The position numbers and the translations under genes are program-made. Source: CAWDMN01 sp963803155 (GTDB lineage: Bacteria; Acidobacteriota; Terriglobia; Versatilivoradales; Versatilivoraceae). Taken from it: 64,000 bases of DNA. Within the stretch, counting starts at the first letter, position 1. Each line of letters begins with the position of its first letter. A model generated the notes under the pieces. That model had not been told where the DNA came from and did no database searches. It was given only the letters and a program-made list of their open reading frames with translations. Positions 1 through 9,751 of this stretch are shown here, in pieces. The DNA lies in contig CAWDMN010000030.1 of the NCBI GenBank assembly GCA_963803155.1, positions 1-64,000 on the forward strand, given 5' to 3'.

Positions 1-45
1 ACTGACAATGAAACCATGCCATTAGGAAAGATGGGGGGAAGAATC

Positions 46-1596
46 ATGGTGCGACATAAAATATTTGTATCCTTGGTAATTCTCTCTCTCATATCCATGA
101 TCAGTGTGCTTCAGATAATCGGATCGCCTGACAAAAAGGCAGGGAGCCGGAACTCAGTTCAGTTCCCTACTGGATCCTCATCTAACAAACTTTCAGCAGA
201 AGAATGGCCATGGCTCAATCTCGAAGCAAAGAACCCGTTTTCAAAGCTTCGTTTATTCGAAACTCATTCGGAACCAACTGACTCCAAGGGTGGCTACGGT
301 GCCTTGCCTTTGAGTTTCGAAGTCAACCGGGGACAGGCGCCGCCGGAGGTGAAGTTCCTCATGCGGGGGCATGGGTATACTCTTTTTCTAACTCCAACCG
401 AGGCAGTCCTCGTTGCAACACCTGCCAAGTCTGACCGAAGAAAAGCGGATGGGACCTTCAATGCAAAGACTCCCAGCAGGCAAGCTCCAGAAGTCATACG
501 AATGAAGTTGGAAGGTGCAAAGACTAATCCTGAGATAGCCGGTTTGGAGCAATTGCCAGGAATTACCAATTACTTCATCGGGAATGATCCCAGGCAATGG
601 AGCACCAACATTCCCAACTTTGCGCGAGTCCAATACCGGAATGTGTACCCTGGTATTGATCTGGTCTATTTTGGAAACCGACAGCATTTGGAATTCGATT
701 GGATTGTCTCTGCTGGAGCCGACCCCAAATTAATCGTCATGTCCATTCAAAGGCATAGGGTGGAATCAAGTCGTGCGCCTCTGCGGATCGATCACAATGG
801 AGACCTAGCCATAGCGGTCGCTTCAGGAGATATTCGCATCCACAAGCCCCGGATTTTCCAGGAAGCAAATGGCCTGAAGAGAGAAGTGGCAGGGAACTTG
901 GCGCTGTTAGGTGACGGACGCGTGGGGTATCAGCTGGCAGAGTACGATACTGCCAAAGCCTTGCTGATTGATCCAGTGCTCGACTACTCAACTTACTTAG
1001 GTGGCGCCAATTCGGATTCCGCTCAAGCCATTGCTGTTGACTCTTCAGGCAGCGCCTATGTGGCGGGTTACACAAATTCCGTGGACTTTCCTACAACCGA
1101 GCAGGCCTTCCAACAAGAATATCCTCAAGGAGGATGCAACTATTTGGGGGGTCCGCCTTGTACCCGAGTCTTTGTGTCAAAGCTAAATCCTGCAGGCAAT
1201 GCATTGCTTTATTCCACCTATTTAGGTGGTCACACAATAGTTCCGATGACGGGTGGTGGCGACTGGGGTTACGGGCTCTCGGTTGACAAAGATGGGAATG
1301 CCTATATTGCTGGCTACACCCGCTCCGCCGATTTCCCGACGGCAAATCCTCTACAGACAGCAAATGGCGATGAAGGGGGAGGTTTTCTTACGAAATTGGA
1401 TCCTGCGGGCTCAGCCTTGCTTTTTTCCACCTATCTAGGCGGCGGATTAATGGGAACCGCCTTGGACTCATCCGGTAACATCTATGCCACAGGCTGGGGG
1501 GATGCAAAGTCAATCCATTCCCCGATCTCTCACCACGTTTTCGGCGCGAAGCCGGCACATTCGTCGCGAAGGTCAATTCGACAGGCAACCAACTAA
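46..1596 (+). CDS. SBBP-repeat surface protein, N-terminal part (frameshifted)
   Basis: Secreted beta-propeller-like repeat protein. The start at 46 is preferred over the ATG at 16 because GGGGAAGA precedes it and it begins directly with a signal peptide (MVRHKIFVSLVILSLISM). Next comes the domain that usually precedes SBBP repeats (SFEVNRGQAPPEVKFLMRG, about residues 90-310). SBBP repeats follow, recognisable by STYLGG...IAVDSSGSAYVAGYT...DFPTT. The frame stops at 1596 after an unrelated tail. Continuing instead in the frame of the next gene restores a typical repeat end (TFVAKVNSTGNQLMYTAIIGG-like), so this and the 1596-4157 reading frame are one gene broken by a missing base, most simply in the G6 run at 1496-1501. 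SBBP proteins are usually exported and of unknown function. The frameshift may be real or a sequencing error. Confidence 0.85.
   Translation: MVRHKIFVSLVILSLISMISVLQIIGSPDKKAGSRNSVQFPTGSSSNKLSAEEWPWLNLEAKNPFSKLRLFETHSEPTDSKGGYGALPLSFEVNRGQAPPEVKFLMRGHGYTLFLTPTEAVLVATPAKSDRRKADGTFNAKTPSRQAPEVIRMKLEGAKTNPEIAGLEQLPGITNYFIGNDPRQWSTNIPNFARVQYRNVYPGIDLVYFGNRQHLEFDWIVSAGADPKLIVMSIQRHRVESSRAPLRIDHNGDLAIAVASGDIRIHKPRIFQEANGLKREVAGNLALLGDGRVGYQLAEYDTAKALLIDPVLDYSTYLGGANSDSAQAIAVDSSGSAYVAGYTNSVDFPTTEQAFQQEYPQGGCNYLGGPPCTRVFVSKLNPAGNALLYSTYLGGHTIVPMTGGGDWGYGLSVDKDGNAYIAGYTRSADFPTANPLQTANGDEGGGFLTKLDPAGSALLFSTYLGGGLMGTALDSSGNIYATGWGDAKSIHSPISHHVFGAKPAHSSRRSIRQATN
1496..1501 (+). other. probable frameshift site in G6 run
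   Basis: Six consecutive G. Adding one G here joins the two halves of the SBBP protein in a single frame and leaves the repeat pattern intact on both sides. Confidence 0.55.
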
Positions 1597-4157
1597 TGTA
1601 TACAGCGATCATCGGGGGAAGCAACGGGTCAGCAATTGCTATTGATTCTGAAGGCAACGCATATATAACTGGAGTGGCAAGGGAAGGCTTCCCCACTGCC
1701 CGCCCTTTTCAAGCTGGGCTGAACAGTGAAACCGATGCCTTCGTCGCGAACCTAAATTCCTCGGGATCAGCGCTGCTGTTTTCCACCTTCCTCGGAGGAA
1801 ATCGGAAGGATTGGGGAGTGGGCATCGCCGTGGACTCTTCGAAAGACGTCTATGTGATGGGAGGTACTCTTTCCAGTGATTTCCCCACCACCGCTGAGGC
1901 ATTCCAATCAAAAGCCTCTGGATTCGGAGAAGCAAACCAGAACTATTTTGTCACTAAACTTGCTCCCACAGGAAACGGTCTTTTGTATTCTACATACCTG
2001 CCAAGCCATGCCATTCCCCCGATTGAGCTGGGTGGAGGCATAGCTATCGATGGAGAGGGAAACGCCTGGGTTGCCGGCTCTACGAGTTCGCCTGAATTCC
2101 CCATGGTTAATCCTTTCCAGAGTTTCTTTGGAGGTTCAAGTCAGTTGATCATCGATGGAAATTTAAATCTCCAGCCCTATGATGCCTTCGTTGCCGAGTT
2201 GAATGCCTTCGGTTCCCAGCTTCTATTTTCAACTTACTTGGGCGGAAGTGAAGCGGATCACGCGAGGGGAATTACACTGGGACCTGCTGGCGACATCTAC
2301 GTTGCAGGTTCTACCCTATCCTCCGACTTCCCCTGCTTCAACGCGTATCAGGCAACTTACCGGGGAGAATCGGCTCCAGTGCCGCAAACAGGCGACGCAT
2401 TCCTGGCTAAGATTTCCAGAGAATCGTTGGTTTCCGCAACCAGCGCTGTCTTCAATACGGCGGGGGGCGCCGGGGAAATTCATATTTCTGCCCCTACGGG
2501 GCACTCATGGACTGCCACCACTGGTGACTCCTGGATAACAATTATGTCCGGCGGAACTGGGAGCGGGGAAGGAACCGTGCGTTATCAGGTGGAACCTGCC
2601 AGCACCTCTTCCGGATCTCGTTCCGGAAAAATCTTGCTGGCAGGCGCAGTCCTTCAAGTTGTCCAGGACACCAACGACATTTTCATTCCCGCTCTGGTTT
2701 CGGTAGCCGGACTCAACAATTCGTTCTTCACATCGGAGCTGACTCTCACCAACAGGGGGAACCAGCCCGCCTCTTTATCTCTCAGCTACACGGGATCTTC
2801 TCAGTTCGGTGGGGGTAGTGGGAGCGCGACGACATCCCTTGACGCAGGGCGGCAAATCATCATCCCAGACGCAATGGCTTATCTGCAATCACTGGGGATC
2901 CCCATTCCTCCCAGCGGCAGCCAATTGGGAACTTTGAGGATTCGAGTCTCGGGGATTGCAGCTAGTGAGCTTGGAGCCACGGTGCGGACCACCACCGCCG
3001 TTGAGAATGGCCGAGCTGGACTGGCTTATTCAGGCATTCTTACGTCCAATGCGCTTACCCAGAGAGTTTACATTTGTGGTTTGCAGCACAACTCTCAAGA
3101 TCGTTCCAATCTTGCATTGCAGAATATTGGAATGCCTTCTGAAGGAGACATTATTTTGCAGGTAACCGTGTTTTCAGGAGACCTCCAATCACGATCTCAG
3201 GTGGTCTTGCCGCGAATCACCTTGGCTCCGGGCGATTTCAGACAAATAAATGGGATCTTGCAGTCAGAGGGACTTATGCTCTCCAATGGATATGCTTTGG
3301 TGGAGCGAGTCGCGGGATCAGCTCCCTTTTATGCCTATGGCGTCATCAATGACCAGTCTAATTCGGATGGATCTTTTGTCTCTCCTCAGGAGGAATCTGA
3401 TCTCACTACTTTTTTGCCAGCTGTGGTTGAAACCCCACTCTACCAAAGCGAATTGACATTGACGAACTGGTCACAGGATTCCAGAACCATTAACCTTTTT
3501 TACCGTGCCGATGGAATTGAGACTGATAGCCATCTTGCCGCGACCAACGTGATTCTGGAGTCTGGTCAGCAAATGATCATTCCAAATTTTGTGGATTATC
3601 TCAGGCAGAACGGAATCACCGGAGTACAGAAGAGGGGTATAACTTATGCTGGGCCGCTACAGGTTGATCCGACAGTCCCAGCGGGGCAAAGCTCCATGTC
3701 CCTCCCTCAAGGAGTCTTTGCAGGAGTAAGAACATTTGCCTCTGGTGGTGGCGGACGGTACGGAGTCTTCTATAGAGGCACCGACATCTCCAAACTGGCA
3801 GAACAAAGCATCTGGGTCTACGGCCTGCAGCAGAACGATAGCACTCGTAGTAATCTCGCAGTGACCAGTGGGAATGCCGGCACGGGTGACACTCCCGGGA
3901 TATTGGTAAAAATCGATATTTTCGATGGGGATACTGGAGCTAAAGTCACCACTCTGGACCGGATTTTTCTCAACACCCTGGGCTGGCTTCAGTTCAACGG
4001 CATCCTTGCCAACTACGCGCCAGGAGTAAAACAAGGGTATGCGCGCGTCACTCCAGTTCTGGGATCTGTACCCATCCTGGCCTACGGGGTGCTCAACGAT
4101 GGAGCCGTCCCCGGAGACCGCACGGGGGATGGGGCAATCATCGTAGGTTCACCTTAA
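1596..4157 (+). CDS. SBBP-repeat surface protein, C-terminal part
   Basis: Continuation of the SBBP-repeat protein in the next frame. The apparent ATG at 1596 is an internal methionine of a repeat, not a true start, and no ribosome-binding site precedes it. About residues 1-270 carry further SBBP repeats (FSTFLGG, IAVDSSKDVYVMGG, FSTYLGG). About residues 285-355 form a BACON/Ig-like beta domain (SWTATTGDSWITI ... GSRSGKILLAGAVLQVVQD). The remaining 500 residues contain a repeated beta-rich module (FIPALVSVAGLNNSFFTSELTLTN and LPAVVETPLYQSELTLTNWS), typical of acidobacterial secreted proteins. Joined with the upstream part, the intact protein would be about 1370 residues. It is probably surface exposed or secreted. 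No catalytic motif was recognised. Confidence 0.85.
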   Translation: MYTAIIGGSNGSAIAIDSEGNAYITGVAREGFPTARPFQAGLNSETDAFVANLNSSGSALLFSTFLGGNRKDWGVGIAVDSSKDVYVMGGTLSSDFPTTAEAFQSKASGFGEANQNYFVTKLAPTGNGLLYSTYLPSHAIPPIELGGGIAIDGEGNAWVAGSTSSPEFPMVNPFQSFFGGSSQLIIDGNLNLQPYDAFVAELNAFGSQLLFSTYLGGSEADHARGITLGPAGDIYVAGSTLSSDFPCFNAYQATYRGESAPVPQTGDAFLAKISRESLVSATSAVFNTAGGAGEIHISAPTGHSWTATTGDSWITIMSGGTGSGEGTVRYQVEPASTSSGSRSGKILLAGAVLQVVQDTNDIFIPALVSVAGLNNSFFTSELTLTNRGNQPASLSLSYTGSSQFGGGSGSATTSLDAGRQIIIPDAMAYLQSLGIPIPPSGSQLGTLRIRVSGIAASELGATVRTTTAVENGRAGLAYSGILTSNALTQRVYICGLQHNSQDRSNLALQNIGMPSEGDIILQVTVFSGDLQSRSQVVLPRITLAPGDFRQINGILQSEGLMLSNGYALVERVAGSAPFYAYGVINDQSNSDGSFVSPQEESDLTTFLPAVVETPLYQSELTLTNWSQDSRTINLFYRADGIETDSHLAATNVILESGQQMIIPNFVDYLRQNGITGVQKRGITYAGPLQVDPTVPAGQSSMSLPQGVFAGVRTFASGGGGRYGVFYRGTDISKLAEQSIWVYGLQQNDSTRSNLAVTSGNAGTGDTPGILVKIDIFDGDTGAKVTTLDRIFLNTLGWLQFNGILANYAPGVKQGYARVTPVLGSVPILAYGVLNDGAVPGDRTGDGAIIVGSP

Positions 4158-4246
4158 AGGTCTATTGCTGGATCTGCTCGAAGAAACCCGATGCAGAAGG
4201 ACCTTCCAGGCCATATTGTCCCGGCCATCCTTGTCCGTGGGAGGAA

Positions 4247-5026
4247 TCAGCCGATTTGGACGGAGAGCATGGAAAGGGATCCCCCATCGATTCCCTCCAC
4301 GGGAAAACTGATCGGCTCACCTTCCCTGCGCAGACCAATCACATAAAGCAATGGCAGGTAATGATCTGGCGTTGGAACCGAGAGTATGGCATCGCGCCCC
4401 AATTTCTCGTACTCCACTAGCTGAAGATTGTTCCCCCCAAGCAGTGCATCCCGCACCAGCTTCTCGAATCGCACTGCCCAGTCGAACGGTTCAACTCCGG
4501 ATTGTCCCCAGGCGTACGCTCGCAAATTGTGGACGATATTGCCGCTCCCGAGGATGAGAATATTCTCTTCCCTTAGCGGTGACAGCCGTTTGCCGATTTC
4601 ATAGTGAAATTGGGGCGGCTGGGTCTCGTCAATGCGGAGCTGGAGAATGGGGACATCGGCTTTGGGAAAAACATGACGCAGCACTGACCAGGTCCCGTGA
4701 TCCAACCCCCAACTTTCATCGAGGTCCACCGTCACCGGGGATAGCAAGCCCTTCAACCGCCGGGCCAATTCCGGACTGCCTGGCGCGGGGTATTCAACCT
4801 CGTATAGTTCCGGCGGGAAGCCGCCAAAATCGTGGATAGTCCGCGGCGTCAAATTCGCCGTTACAGCACTCCCCGGCCCGTACCAGTGGGCGGAAATCGC
4901 CACCACGGCACGCGGGCGAGGGATCGATTTCCCAAGGGAAGCCCAGCGCTCTGTATAGACGTTGTTCGATATGGCATAGATCGGATTACCGTGCCCCAAA
5001 AAAACAACTGGCATTAGATCAGTCAT
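4247..5026 (-). CDS. ygiD: 4,5-DOPA-type extradiol dioxygenase (YgiD family)
   Basis: Class III (LigB-like) extradiol ring-cleaving dioxygenase of the DODA/YgiD family, 259 residues, the normal family length. Visible metal-ligand and active-site motifs are GHGNP (His12), SAHWYG (His47), DHGTW (about residue 117) and GSGNIVHNL (about 175). Family members open catechol rings such as DOPA with a Zn or Fe ion, but the physiological substrate in most bacteria is unknown. No signal peptide, so cytosolic. A GGAAGG motif lies before the ATG. It converges with the SBBP gene and is separated by 76 bases from the next minus-strand gene upstream (5103-5660), so the two could be co-transcribed. Confidence 0.88.
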   Translation of the reverse strand: MTDLMPVVFLGHGNPIYAISNNVYTERWASLGKSIPRPRAVVAISAHWYGPGSAVTANLTPRTIHDFGGFPPELYEVEYPAPGSPELARRLKGLLSPVTVDLDESWGLDHGTWSVLRHVFPKADVPILQLRIDETQPPQFHYEIGKRLSPLREENILILGSGNIVHNLRAYAWGQSGVEPFDWAVRFEKLVRDALLGGNNLQLVEYEKLGRDAILSVPTPDHYLPLLYVIGLRREGEPISFPVEGIDGGSLSMLSVQIG

Positions 5027-5102
5027 TGAAGACCTTCCGATAATGAGTTTTTTACTGGCGGACTATGCCGTCAAAAAGCATGGAGACATCTTCCCTCGCA
5101 GA

Positions 5103-5660
5103 TCAAGGATTCGACGGCTTGCTTGTATTGTTGGCCGGATCCCCTGTTTCTACAAACGCTTTGAGTCTCTGCACCTGCTCACCCAACATGCCATTGGCTG
5201 CCGGTGCTATCTTTTCGAAGCCACCCTCCAGAAAACCGCCGACGCTATAAATAAGGCCCAACTTAGTGCCGCCATTGAAGCTTACCATCTTCCAGGTGAG
5301 AATGCCGGCCAACCCCGAGCCCTGCATTGGGCCCAAAGCTCCGGACAAGCGGATCAATGTCCCGGGTTGCACATAGATCACCCGCATATGCTCGACACCT
5401 CCACCGTTGGGAAGCTGCTCGCAAAAGCATCCACCCGGACGGGCGTCGATGCTCAGATTCTTCGAGTCCCCCGAATAGGTGTGCTCCGAGTTCCACCAAG
5501 AACTTACTTTCCCGACCAAGACATCGTAAACCTTCGTTGGCGGCGCGCTCACATTTACCTCGTGCTTGATCAGAAAGCCGTTGGGCGTCACCTGAACCAC
5601 CGCCGCCATCGCGTTGGGAATTGAGAGCCACCAGAATAAAACTGCACATCGGATCAACAT
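5103..5660 (-). CDS. exported SRPBCC (START-like) domain protein
   Basis: 185-residue protein of the SRPBCC/polyketide-cyclase-like fold. An N-terminal signal peptide (MLIRCAVLFWWLSIPNAMA) is followed by the fold's typical opening (VNVSAPPTKVYDVLVGKVSSWW) and a C-terminal helix (GMLGEQVQRLKAFVET). Such domains bind hydrophobic ligands, and related AHSA1-like proteins are often annotated as ATPase activators, but no specific function can be assigned. The leader containing its ribosome-binding site (AGGGAGAG) belongs to a dispersed intergenic repeat that also precedes the GH2 gene at 12867. Confidence 0.75.
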   Translation of the reverse strand: MLIRCAVLFWWLSIPNAMAAVVQVTPNGFLIKHEVNVSAPPTKVYDVLVGKVSSWWNSEHTYSGDSKNLSIDARPGGCFCEQLPNGGGVEHMRVIYVQPGTLIRLSGALGPMQGSGLAGILTWKMVSFNGGTKLGLIYSVGGFLEGGFEKIAPAANGMLGEQVQRLKAFVETGDPANNTSKPSNP

Positions 5661-5670
5661 GATAAGTCTC

Positions 5671-5812
5671 TCCCTAGAAAATCAAAATTGGGCTAAGGTG
5701 GAGCGGGCACTCTGTGCACGCTGGCTGAGCAGGCTAGGCGACGCGCGAAGGATCGCGCGTCCCACCTTAATGTCTATTTTCATCCTCTTGCTGTGCCAGC
5801 CGCGCTGGCATG
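5671..5812 (-). repeat. dispersed leader repeat A, copy 1
   Basis: Reading on the minus strand, this 140-base stretch ends with GCCCAATTTTGATTTTCTAG next to the ribosome-binding site of the gene at 5103-5660. The same sequence in the same relation to its gene occurs at 12689-12860 before the GH2 gene. Inside is a perfect 9-bp stem, GACGCGCGA (5740-5748) pairing with TCGCGCGTC (5753-5761). The distal end (5776-5812) is repeated with 4 mismatches in 37 at 62121-62157. Confidence 0.75.
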
Positions 5813-5920
5813 TTTAGCTCCTCCGAGGGTTCTTCTCCTCCGCTCAGGCCGGGCAGTTCGCGACACCTCCAGGCGCGGGATGGAACGATCACGATGCACC
5901 CACTAGTCGAGAAATTCATC

Positions 5921-6424
5921 TCAAAGATTCCTGAGCCCTTTGATCCTGGCCACGAAATCCTCGGGCCTGTCTGGGGTGACCACTACGGTTCGATTCTTGA
6001 ACCTCAGCACTACCGATCTTTTGGGATCCATCGCAAAGGCCCGGTACGAACCCAGCTTATTGTTACGAAAGGATCCCGCCAGGCAAAACATTCCACCATT
6101 GCCAAAGGTGCGAATCGATCGAGCCATCGCACTGGCGTCCACTTCGGCGGAAAGCAAATCAGAGAGTTCAAGCTTTGAGTTCCAACCAGGACGTTGAATC
6201 AGGAGGGCCTCGGGAGTAAGGACATACCCCCGAATTGTGAAAAGGGCGCTGCCGACAATGATGATCAGGGGAAAGACAATCATGGCAACAATCGAGATGG
6301 CATTGTGGCGTGGGACCGCGAAAATTCCAAAGAGCGCAATCCCAGTTAAAAGCGAAACAGAGGCAGCCGTCATTAACTTCAACAAGGCGCCCCACGGGGC
6401 ATGGTATTCGGATAATAAATTCAT
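5921..6424 (-). CDS. PH-like domain membrane protein
   Basis: Predicted 167-residue protein. The start at 6424 (MNLLSEYHAPWG) is chosen because AGAGGAGAG lies just upstream; the open frame extends further upstream but without a comparable site. Two membrane helices (about residues 14-33 and 40-60) are followed by a bacterial PH-like region (TIRGYVLTPEALLIQRPGW ... FRNRTVVVTPDRPEDFVARI). This arrangement, two helices followed by a PH-like domain ending in a PEDFVARI-type helix, is typical of small bacterial PH-domain membrane proteins of unknown function. It stands alone on the minus strand between two leader-repeat copies. Confidence 0.7.
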   Translation of the reverse strand: MNLLSEYHAPWGALLKLMTAASVSLLTGIALFGIFAVPRHNAISIVAMIVFPLIIIVGSALFTIRGYVLTPEALLIQRPGWNSKLELSDLLSAEVDASAMARSIRTFGNGGMFCLAGSFRNNKLGSYRAFAMDPKRSVVLRFKNRTVVVTPDRPEDFVARIKGLRNL

Positions 6425-6972
6425 CAGGCTCTCCTCTCTTTTGCGATTGCATATTCGGTCAAGCCCCGAGGCCAGTTTCGATGGTCCATCGCAGATGCCG
6501 TCAGCTTGAGATGAAATCCCATGGAACCAATGTTCCCAAACTAGAGGAACATTCTTCAAAACTACATTCCATCCGCTGAAGATCGCAATCATTGGTGAAA
6601 ATCCATAAGAAGTGAGACAACCCTCACGGCGAGCCCCCCCCATTGCAAGGCAATATAGAAAGTGACTCACCTGGTCCAAAGAGTGTCTACCGCGTCTCTT
6701 CCCCGGCAATTGCCTTCAGGAGATATGGCGAGTCTCATTATATTTCCCCATTTTTTGGCATACAATCGAAAATCAGTTCTGGAAACCAACGAACCAAATA
6801 TGCGCGTGACCATTGTCACCCGCGCGGCGACACCGCTGTCCTCGAACAGAGTCCGCATCCCCCTTTTTGCCATCCAAAGCTTGCCTTTGCTCTCACTTTC
6901 AATTGCACGGAAAACGATATGGATTGGATTTCCGGACCATCTTCTTTCATAATGGGCAACTTGGAAAGGGAG
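6425..6972. other. intergenic region without recognisable gene
   Basis: Divergent region between the PH-like gene and the prolyl oligopeptidase gene. Several frames are open by chance, but none has a ribosome-binding site plus a recognisable protein. It should hold both promoters. Leader repeat A copy 2 follows at 6973. Confidence 0.5.
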
Positions 6973-7058
6973 ATCGCGCGCGAGTGACTAAGTTACCCGC
7001 CGCACGTCTCCGGGCCGACTCAGCCTCCAGGTGGGCGTGCACGGAGTGTCCGCTCCAC
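6973..7058 (+). repeat. dispersed leader repeat A, copy 2 (diverged)
   Basis: Begins with CGCGCGCGAGTGACTAAGTT and ends with TCCGCTCCACTC, matching the order of elements at 12732-12835 (CGCGCGAGTG, GTGAC/GTCAC-type hairpin, GCGTGCAC, CCGCTCCAC). It points towards the prolyl oligopeptidase gene that starts 26 bases later. More diverged than copies 1 and 3. Confidence 0.6.
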
Positions 7059-7083
7059 TCATCCTTTATAGGAGCCGTCGATA

Positions 7084-9228
7084 ATGAATTCTAAATTCGT
7101 CCCATTTTTCGCAGTGCTCTCATTAGTCGCTGCCGCCTTCCTGGCGCAGCAAGTTCAGAGTCCCTATCATTATCCGAAGAGCCCCAAAGTAAATCAGGTG
7201 GATGATTATCATGGCACGAAAGTGGAAGATCCATACCGCTGGCTGGAGGACGACCGCTCGCCACAGACGGAAGCCTGGGTGATAGAGCAAAACAAACTCA
7301 CCTTTGGCTATTTGAGCCAAATCCCCTTTCGCGCCAAACTCAGAGCCCGGCTGGATCAAATCTATAATTACCCCAAATACTCGGCGCCTGAAAAAAAACG
7401 GGATTACTATTTCTTTTCCAAAAATTCGGGACTTCAGAACCAGGCGGTGCTTTATATACAGAAAGGCTTAAAGGGCGCACCGGAGGTGCTGATTGATCCA
7501 AATGCGCTTTCGGCGGATGGCACTACCCGGCTCCACGGCTCGGTCCCTTCCAAAGATGCCCGCTTTCTGGCTTTCCAGATTTCGCGCGCCGGATCGGATT
7601 GGCAGGAAATCAACGTCATGGACTTGGCCAATCGCAAGCCGATTAAAGATAAAATCGAATGGGTCAAGTTTTCCGGAATTGCCTGGGCTGGCGATGGCTT
7701 TTATTACAGCCGGTATGCCGCCCCGAGGGAGAAAGCCAAAGCTCTTATTTCCAAAAACGAAAATCAAAAGGTCTATTATCACCGAGTGGGAACTCCTCAA
7801 GTCGCCGACCCGCTCATCTATGAAGATTCCGGCAAAACGCATCCCGAGCGCCTCTACACCGTGGAGACTACCCGGGACGAGCATTTTGCCGTGCTTACCA
7901 TTGAAGACCCTTCGACAGGCAAGGATGGAAATGCGCTGCTGGTAAGGGACTTGGCAAAAACCAAGCAGGATTTCCATCTCATTACCGACGAATCCTTTGA
8001 GTATAAGTTTGGAACCGTGGGGAACCTCGGCGGTCAACTGCTTGTTCTCACCAATAAGAATGCGCCCAACTGGAAGCTTATGCTCATCGATCCGGCCGCG
8101 CCGGAGGAGAAGAACTGGAAAGAGGTAATCCCGGAGACCCAAGAGACGTTAAATGCCGTTCAACAAGTGGGGGGAAAATTAATCGCCATCTACATGAAGG
8201 ACGTCAGCAGTCGGGTAAAGGTTTTCGACGAATCCGGGGAGTACGAACGAGACATTCCACTGCCCACCTTCGGCACTGTTTATGGATTCGATGGCGATCG
8301 CGAGGATATCACGGTATTTTACACTTTTAGCTCTTTCACTTTCCCGCCCACGATTTACCTTTATGACCTGAAGCGCGCCTCCTCCAAGGTCTTTCGCAAA
8401 CCGGAGGTCTCATTCAATCCGGCGGACTATGAAACGCAGCAGGTATTTTATCCCAGCAAAGACGGAACCCGGATCCCGATGTATATCGTGCACCGCAAAG
8501 GGATGAATATGGACGGTCAAAATCCTACGCTGCTTTATGCCTACGGAGGCTTCAACATTTCACTCCAGCCTTGGTTTGATCCGCTTCAGATAGCCTGGCT
8601 GGAGCAAGGCGGCATTTACGCCCAGCCAAACTTGCGTGGCGGCGGCGAGTATGGAGAAAAGTGGCATGAAGCGGGAATGAAACAAAACAAGCAAAAGGTG
8701 TTTGACGACTTCATAGCGGCGGCGGAATGGCTGAAGGCAAATCATTATACTTCCACGGAGAGACTGACCATTCACGGCGGATCTAATGGAGGGCTATTGG
8801 TGGGAGCGGTCATGACCCAACGTCCCGATCTCTGCAAAGTCGCGCTTCCCGCCGTGGGAGTCATGGATATGCTCCGTTACCATAAATTTACCATTGGCTT
8901 TGCCTGGGCCACGGAATTCGGCTCGCCTGACGATCCCGCGTATTTTTCCAATCTCCTTCAATACTCTCCGCTACACAACATCAAATCGGGGGTATCTTAT
9001 CCTGCCACCCTGGTGACCACCGCCGATCACGACGACCGGGTGGTGCCGGCCCATTCCTTCAAGTTCATCGCCACCCTGCAGGAGAAACAGGCAGGACCAG
9101 AGCCCGTCTTGATTCGCATCGAAACCCAGTCGGGACATGGATCGAGCAGCACCACCAAGCGGCTCGATGAGACTGCCGATAGTTTTGCCTTTGCCTTCTA
9201 CAACCTCGGCCTGACGCCGAAGTATTAG
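7084..9228 (+). CDS. exported prolyl oligopeptidase (family S9A)
   Basis: 714-residue serine peptidase that cleaves peptides after proline. A signal peptide (about residues 1-22) indicates export. The N-terminal PEDPYRWLED-like segment (VEDPYRWLEDDRSP) and the seven-bladed propeller precede the alpha/beta-hydrolase domain. The catalytic triad is visible: Ser567 in GGSNGGLL, Asp in DHDDRV (648-652) and His685 in GHGSS. An AGGAG ribosome-binding site precedes the ATG. Length and motifs are normal for the family. It is followed by another exported peptidase (M16), which suggests shared use in extracellular protein or peptide breakdown, but they are separated by about 520 bases and probably have separate promoters. 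Confidence 0.95.
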   Translation: MNSKFVPFFAVLSLVAAAFLAQQVQSPYHYPKSPKVNQVDDYHGTKVEDPYRWLEDDRSPQTEAWVIEQNKLTFGYLSQIPFRAKLRARLDQIYNYPKYSAPEKKRDYYFFSKNSGLQNQAVLYIQKGLKGAPEVLIDPNALSADGTTRLHGSVPSKDARFLAFQISRAGSDWQEINVMDLANRKPIKDKIEWVKFSGIAWAGDGFYYSRYAAPREKAKALISKNENQKVYYHRVGTPQVADPLIYEDSGKTHPERLYTVETTRDEHFAVLTIEDPSTGKDGNALLVRDLAKTKQDFHLITDESFEYKFGTVGNLGGQLLVLTNKNAPNWKLMLIDPAAPEEKNWKEVIPETQETLNAVQQVGGKLIAIYMKDVSSRVKVFDESGEYERDIPLPTFGTVYGFDGDREDITVFYTFSSFTFPPTIYLYDLKRASSKVFRKPEVSFNPADYETQQVFYPSKDGTRIPMYIVHRKGMNMDGQNPTLLYAYGGFNISLQPWFDPLQIAWLEQGGIYAQPNLRGGGEYGEKWHEAGMKQNKQKVFDDFIAAAEWLKANHYTSTERLTIHGGSNGGLLVGAVMTQRPDLCKVALPAVGVMDMLRYHKFTIGFAWATEFGSPDDPAYFSNLLQYSPLHNIKSGVSYPATLVTTADHDDRVVPAHSFKFIATLQEKQAGPEPVLIRIETQSGHGSSSTTKRLDETADSFAFAFYNLGLTPKY

Positions 9229-9751
9229 AGCAGCTGCTATGGCTCCAGAACTAGGCCTTTGCCATAGGGGGTGTTCCCAATAGCTGGAGAGTCGGATTTT
9301 TTATAGCCCTGAAGGTGTGTCGCGCCCCGCAAAAAGCGCGAAGTGTCAACGAGCGTTCAGCCCAGTTTTGCCTGCACCGCCGAGCTAATCGCACGCTGGA
9401 GCTGGTGCATTTTAATATGTGACAGAATTGAGAGTATTCCAAGGGATGGAATGCAAGGGAAGGCGAGCCACCCGTATCTGCCAGTTCTACGCAAACCGGT
9501 TCGGCGGCAGTCTCACCCTCCCGGCTATTGCTCTGTGCAGCCGATCAGCGCGGCCGGTTCACCCTGTCGATCTTTGAATTACACCCCCAGGCTCCCTGAA
9601 TTTGAAAAAATCGTTGGGCCCGAATATACTTCAAATGGAAGTTTAGGAACGAATCTGGAAAATATCGCTCATGCTTGCCATTGAAACTTACTACCGTCCT
9701 CTCAACATCCCGACCCAAAATGCTAATCCATATTCTCTTGGAGGAAATGCC
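9229..9751. other. intergenic region with palindromic elements
   Basis: No gene was recognised. It holds a 24-base sequence (9332-9355) whose reverse complement recurs exactly at 46199-46222, and a degenerate copy of the terminal-inverted-repeat element B (about 9411-9584). The last bases carry the ribosome-binding site of the M16 gene. Confidence 0.55.
9411..9584. repeat. palindromic element B, degenerate copy
   Basis: Shares the internal block AGGGATGGAATGCAAGGGA with the copy at 19949-20127 (AAGGATGGAATGCACGGGA there) and ends in ACCCTGTCGATCTTTGAATT, the same terminal motif (GTCGCACTTTGAAT in the other copy). The left end (GTGACAGAATTGAGAGT) is a diverged inverted copy of the right end. 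It has the size and shape of a small non-autonomous element. Confidence 0.55.

Noticed and set aside
1596..1625. ATG 1596 as a true gene start
   Set aside because: It lies inside a typical SBBP repeat that continues upstream in the same frame, and no ribosome-binding site precedes it.
6643..7094. Several overlapping plus-strand frames before the prolyl oligopeptidase gene
   Set aside because: Mutually overlapping, without start signals, and covering leader repeat A; they are chance openings.
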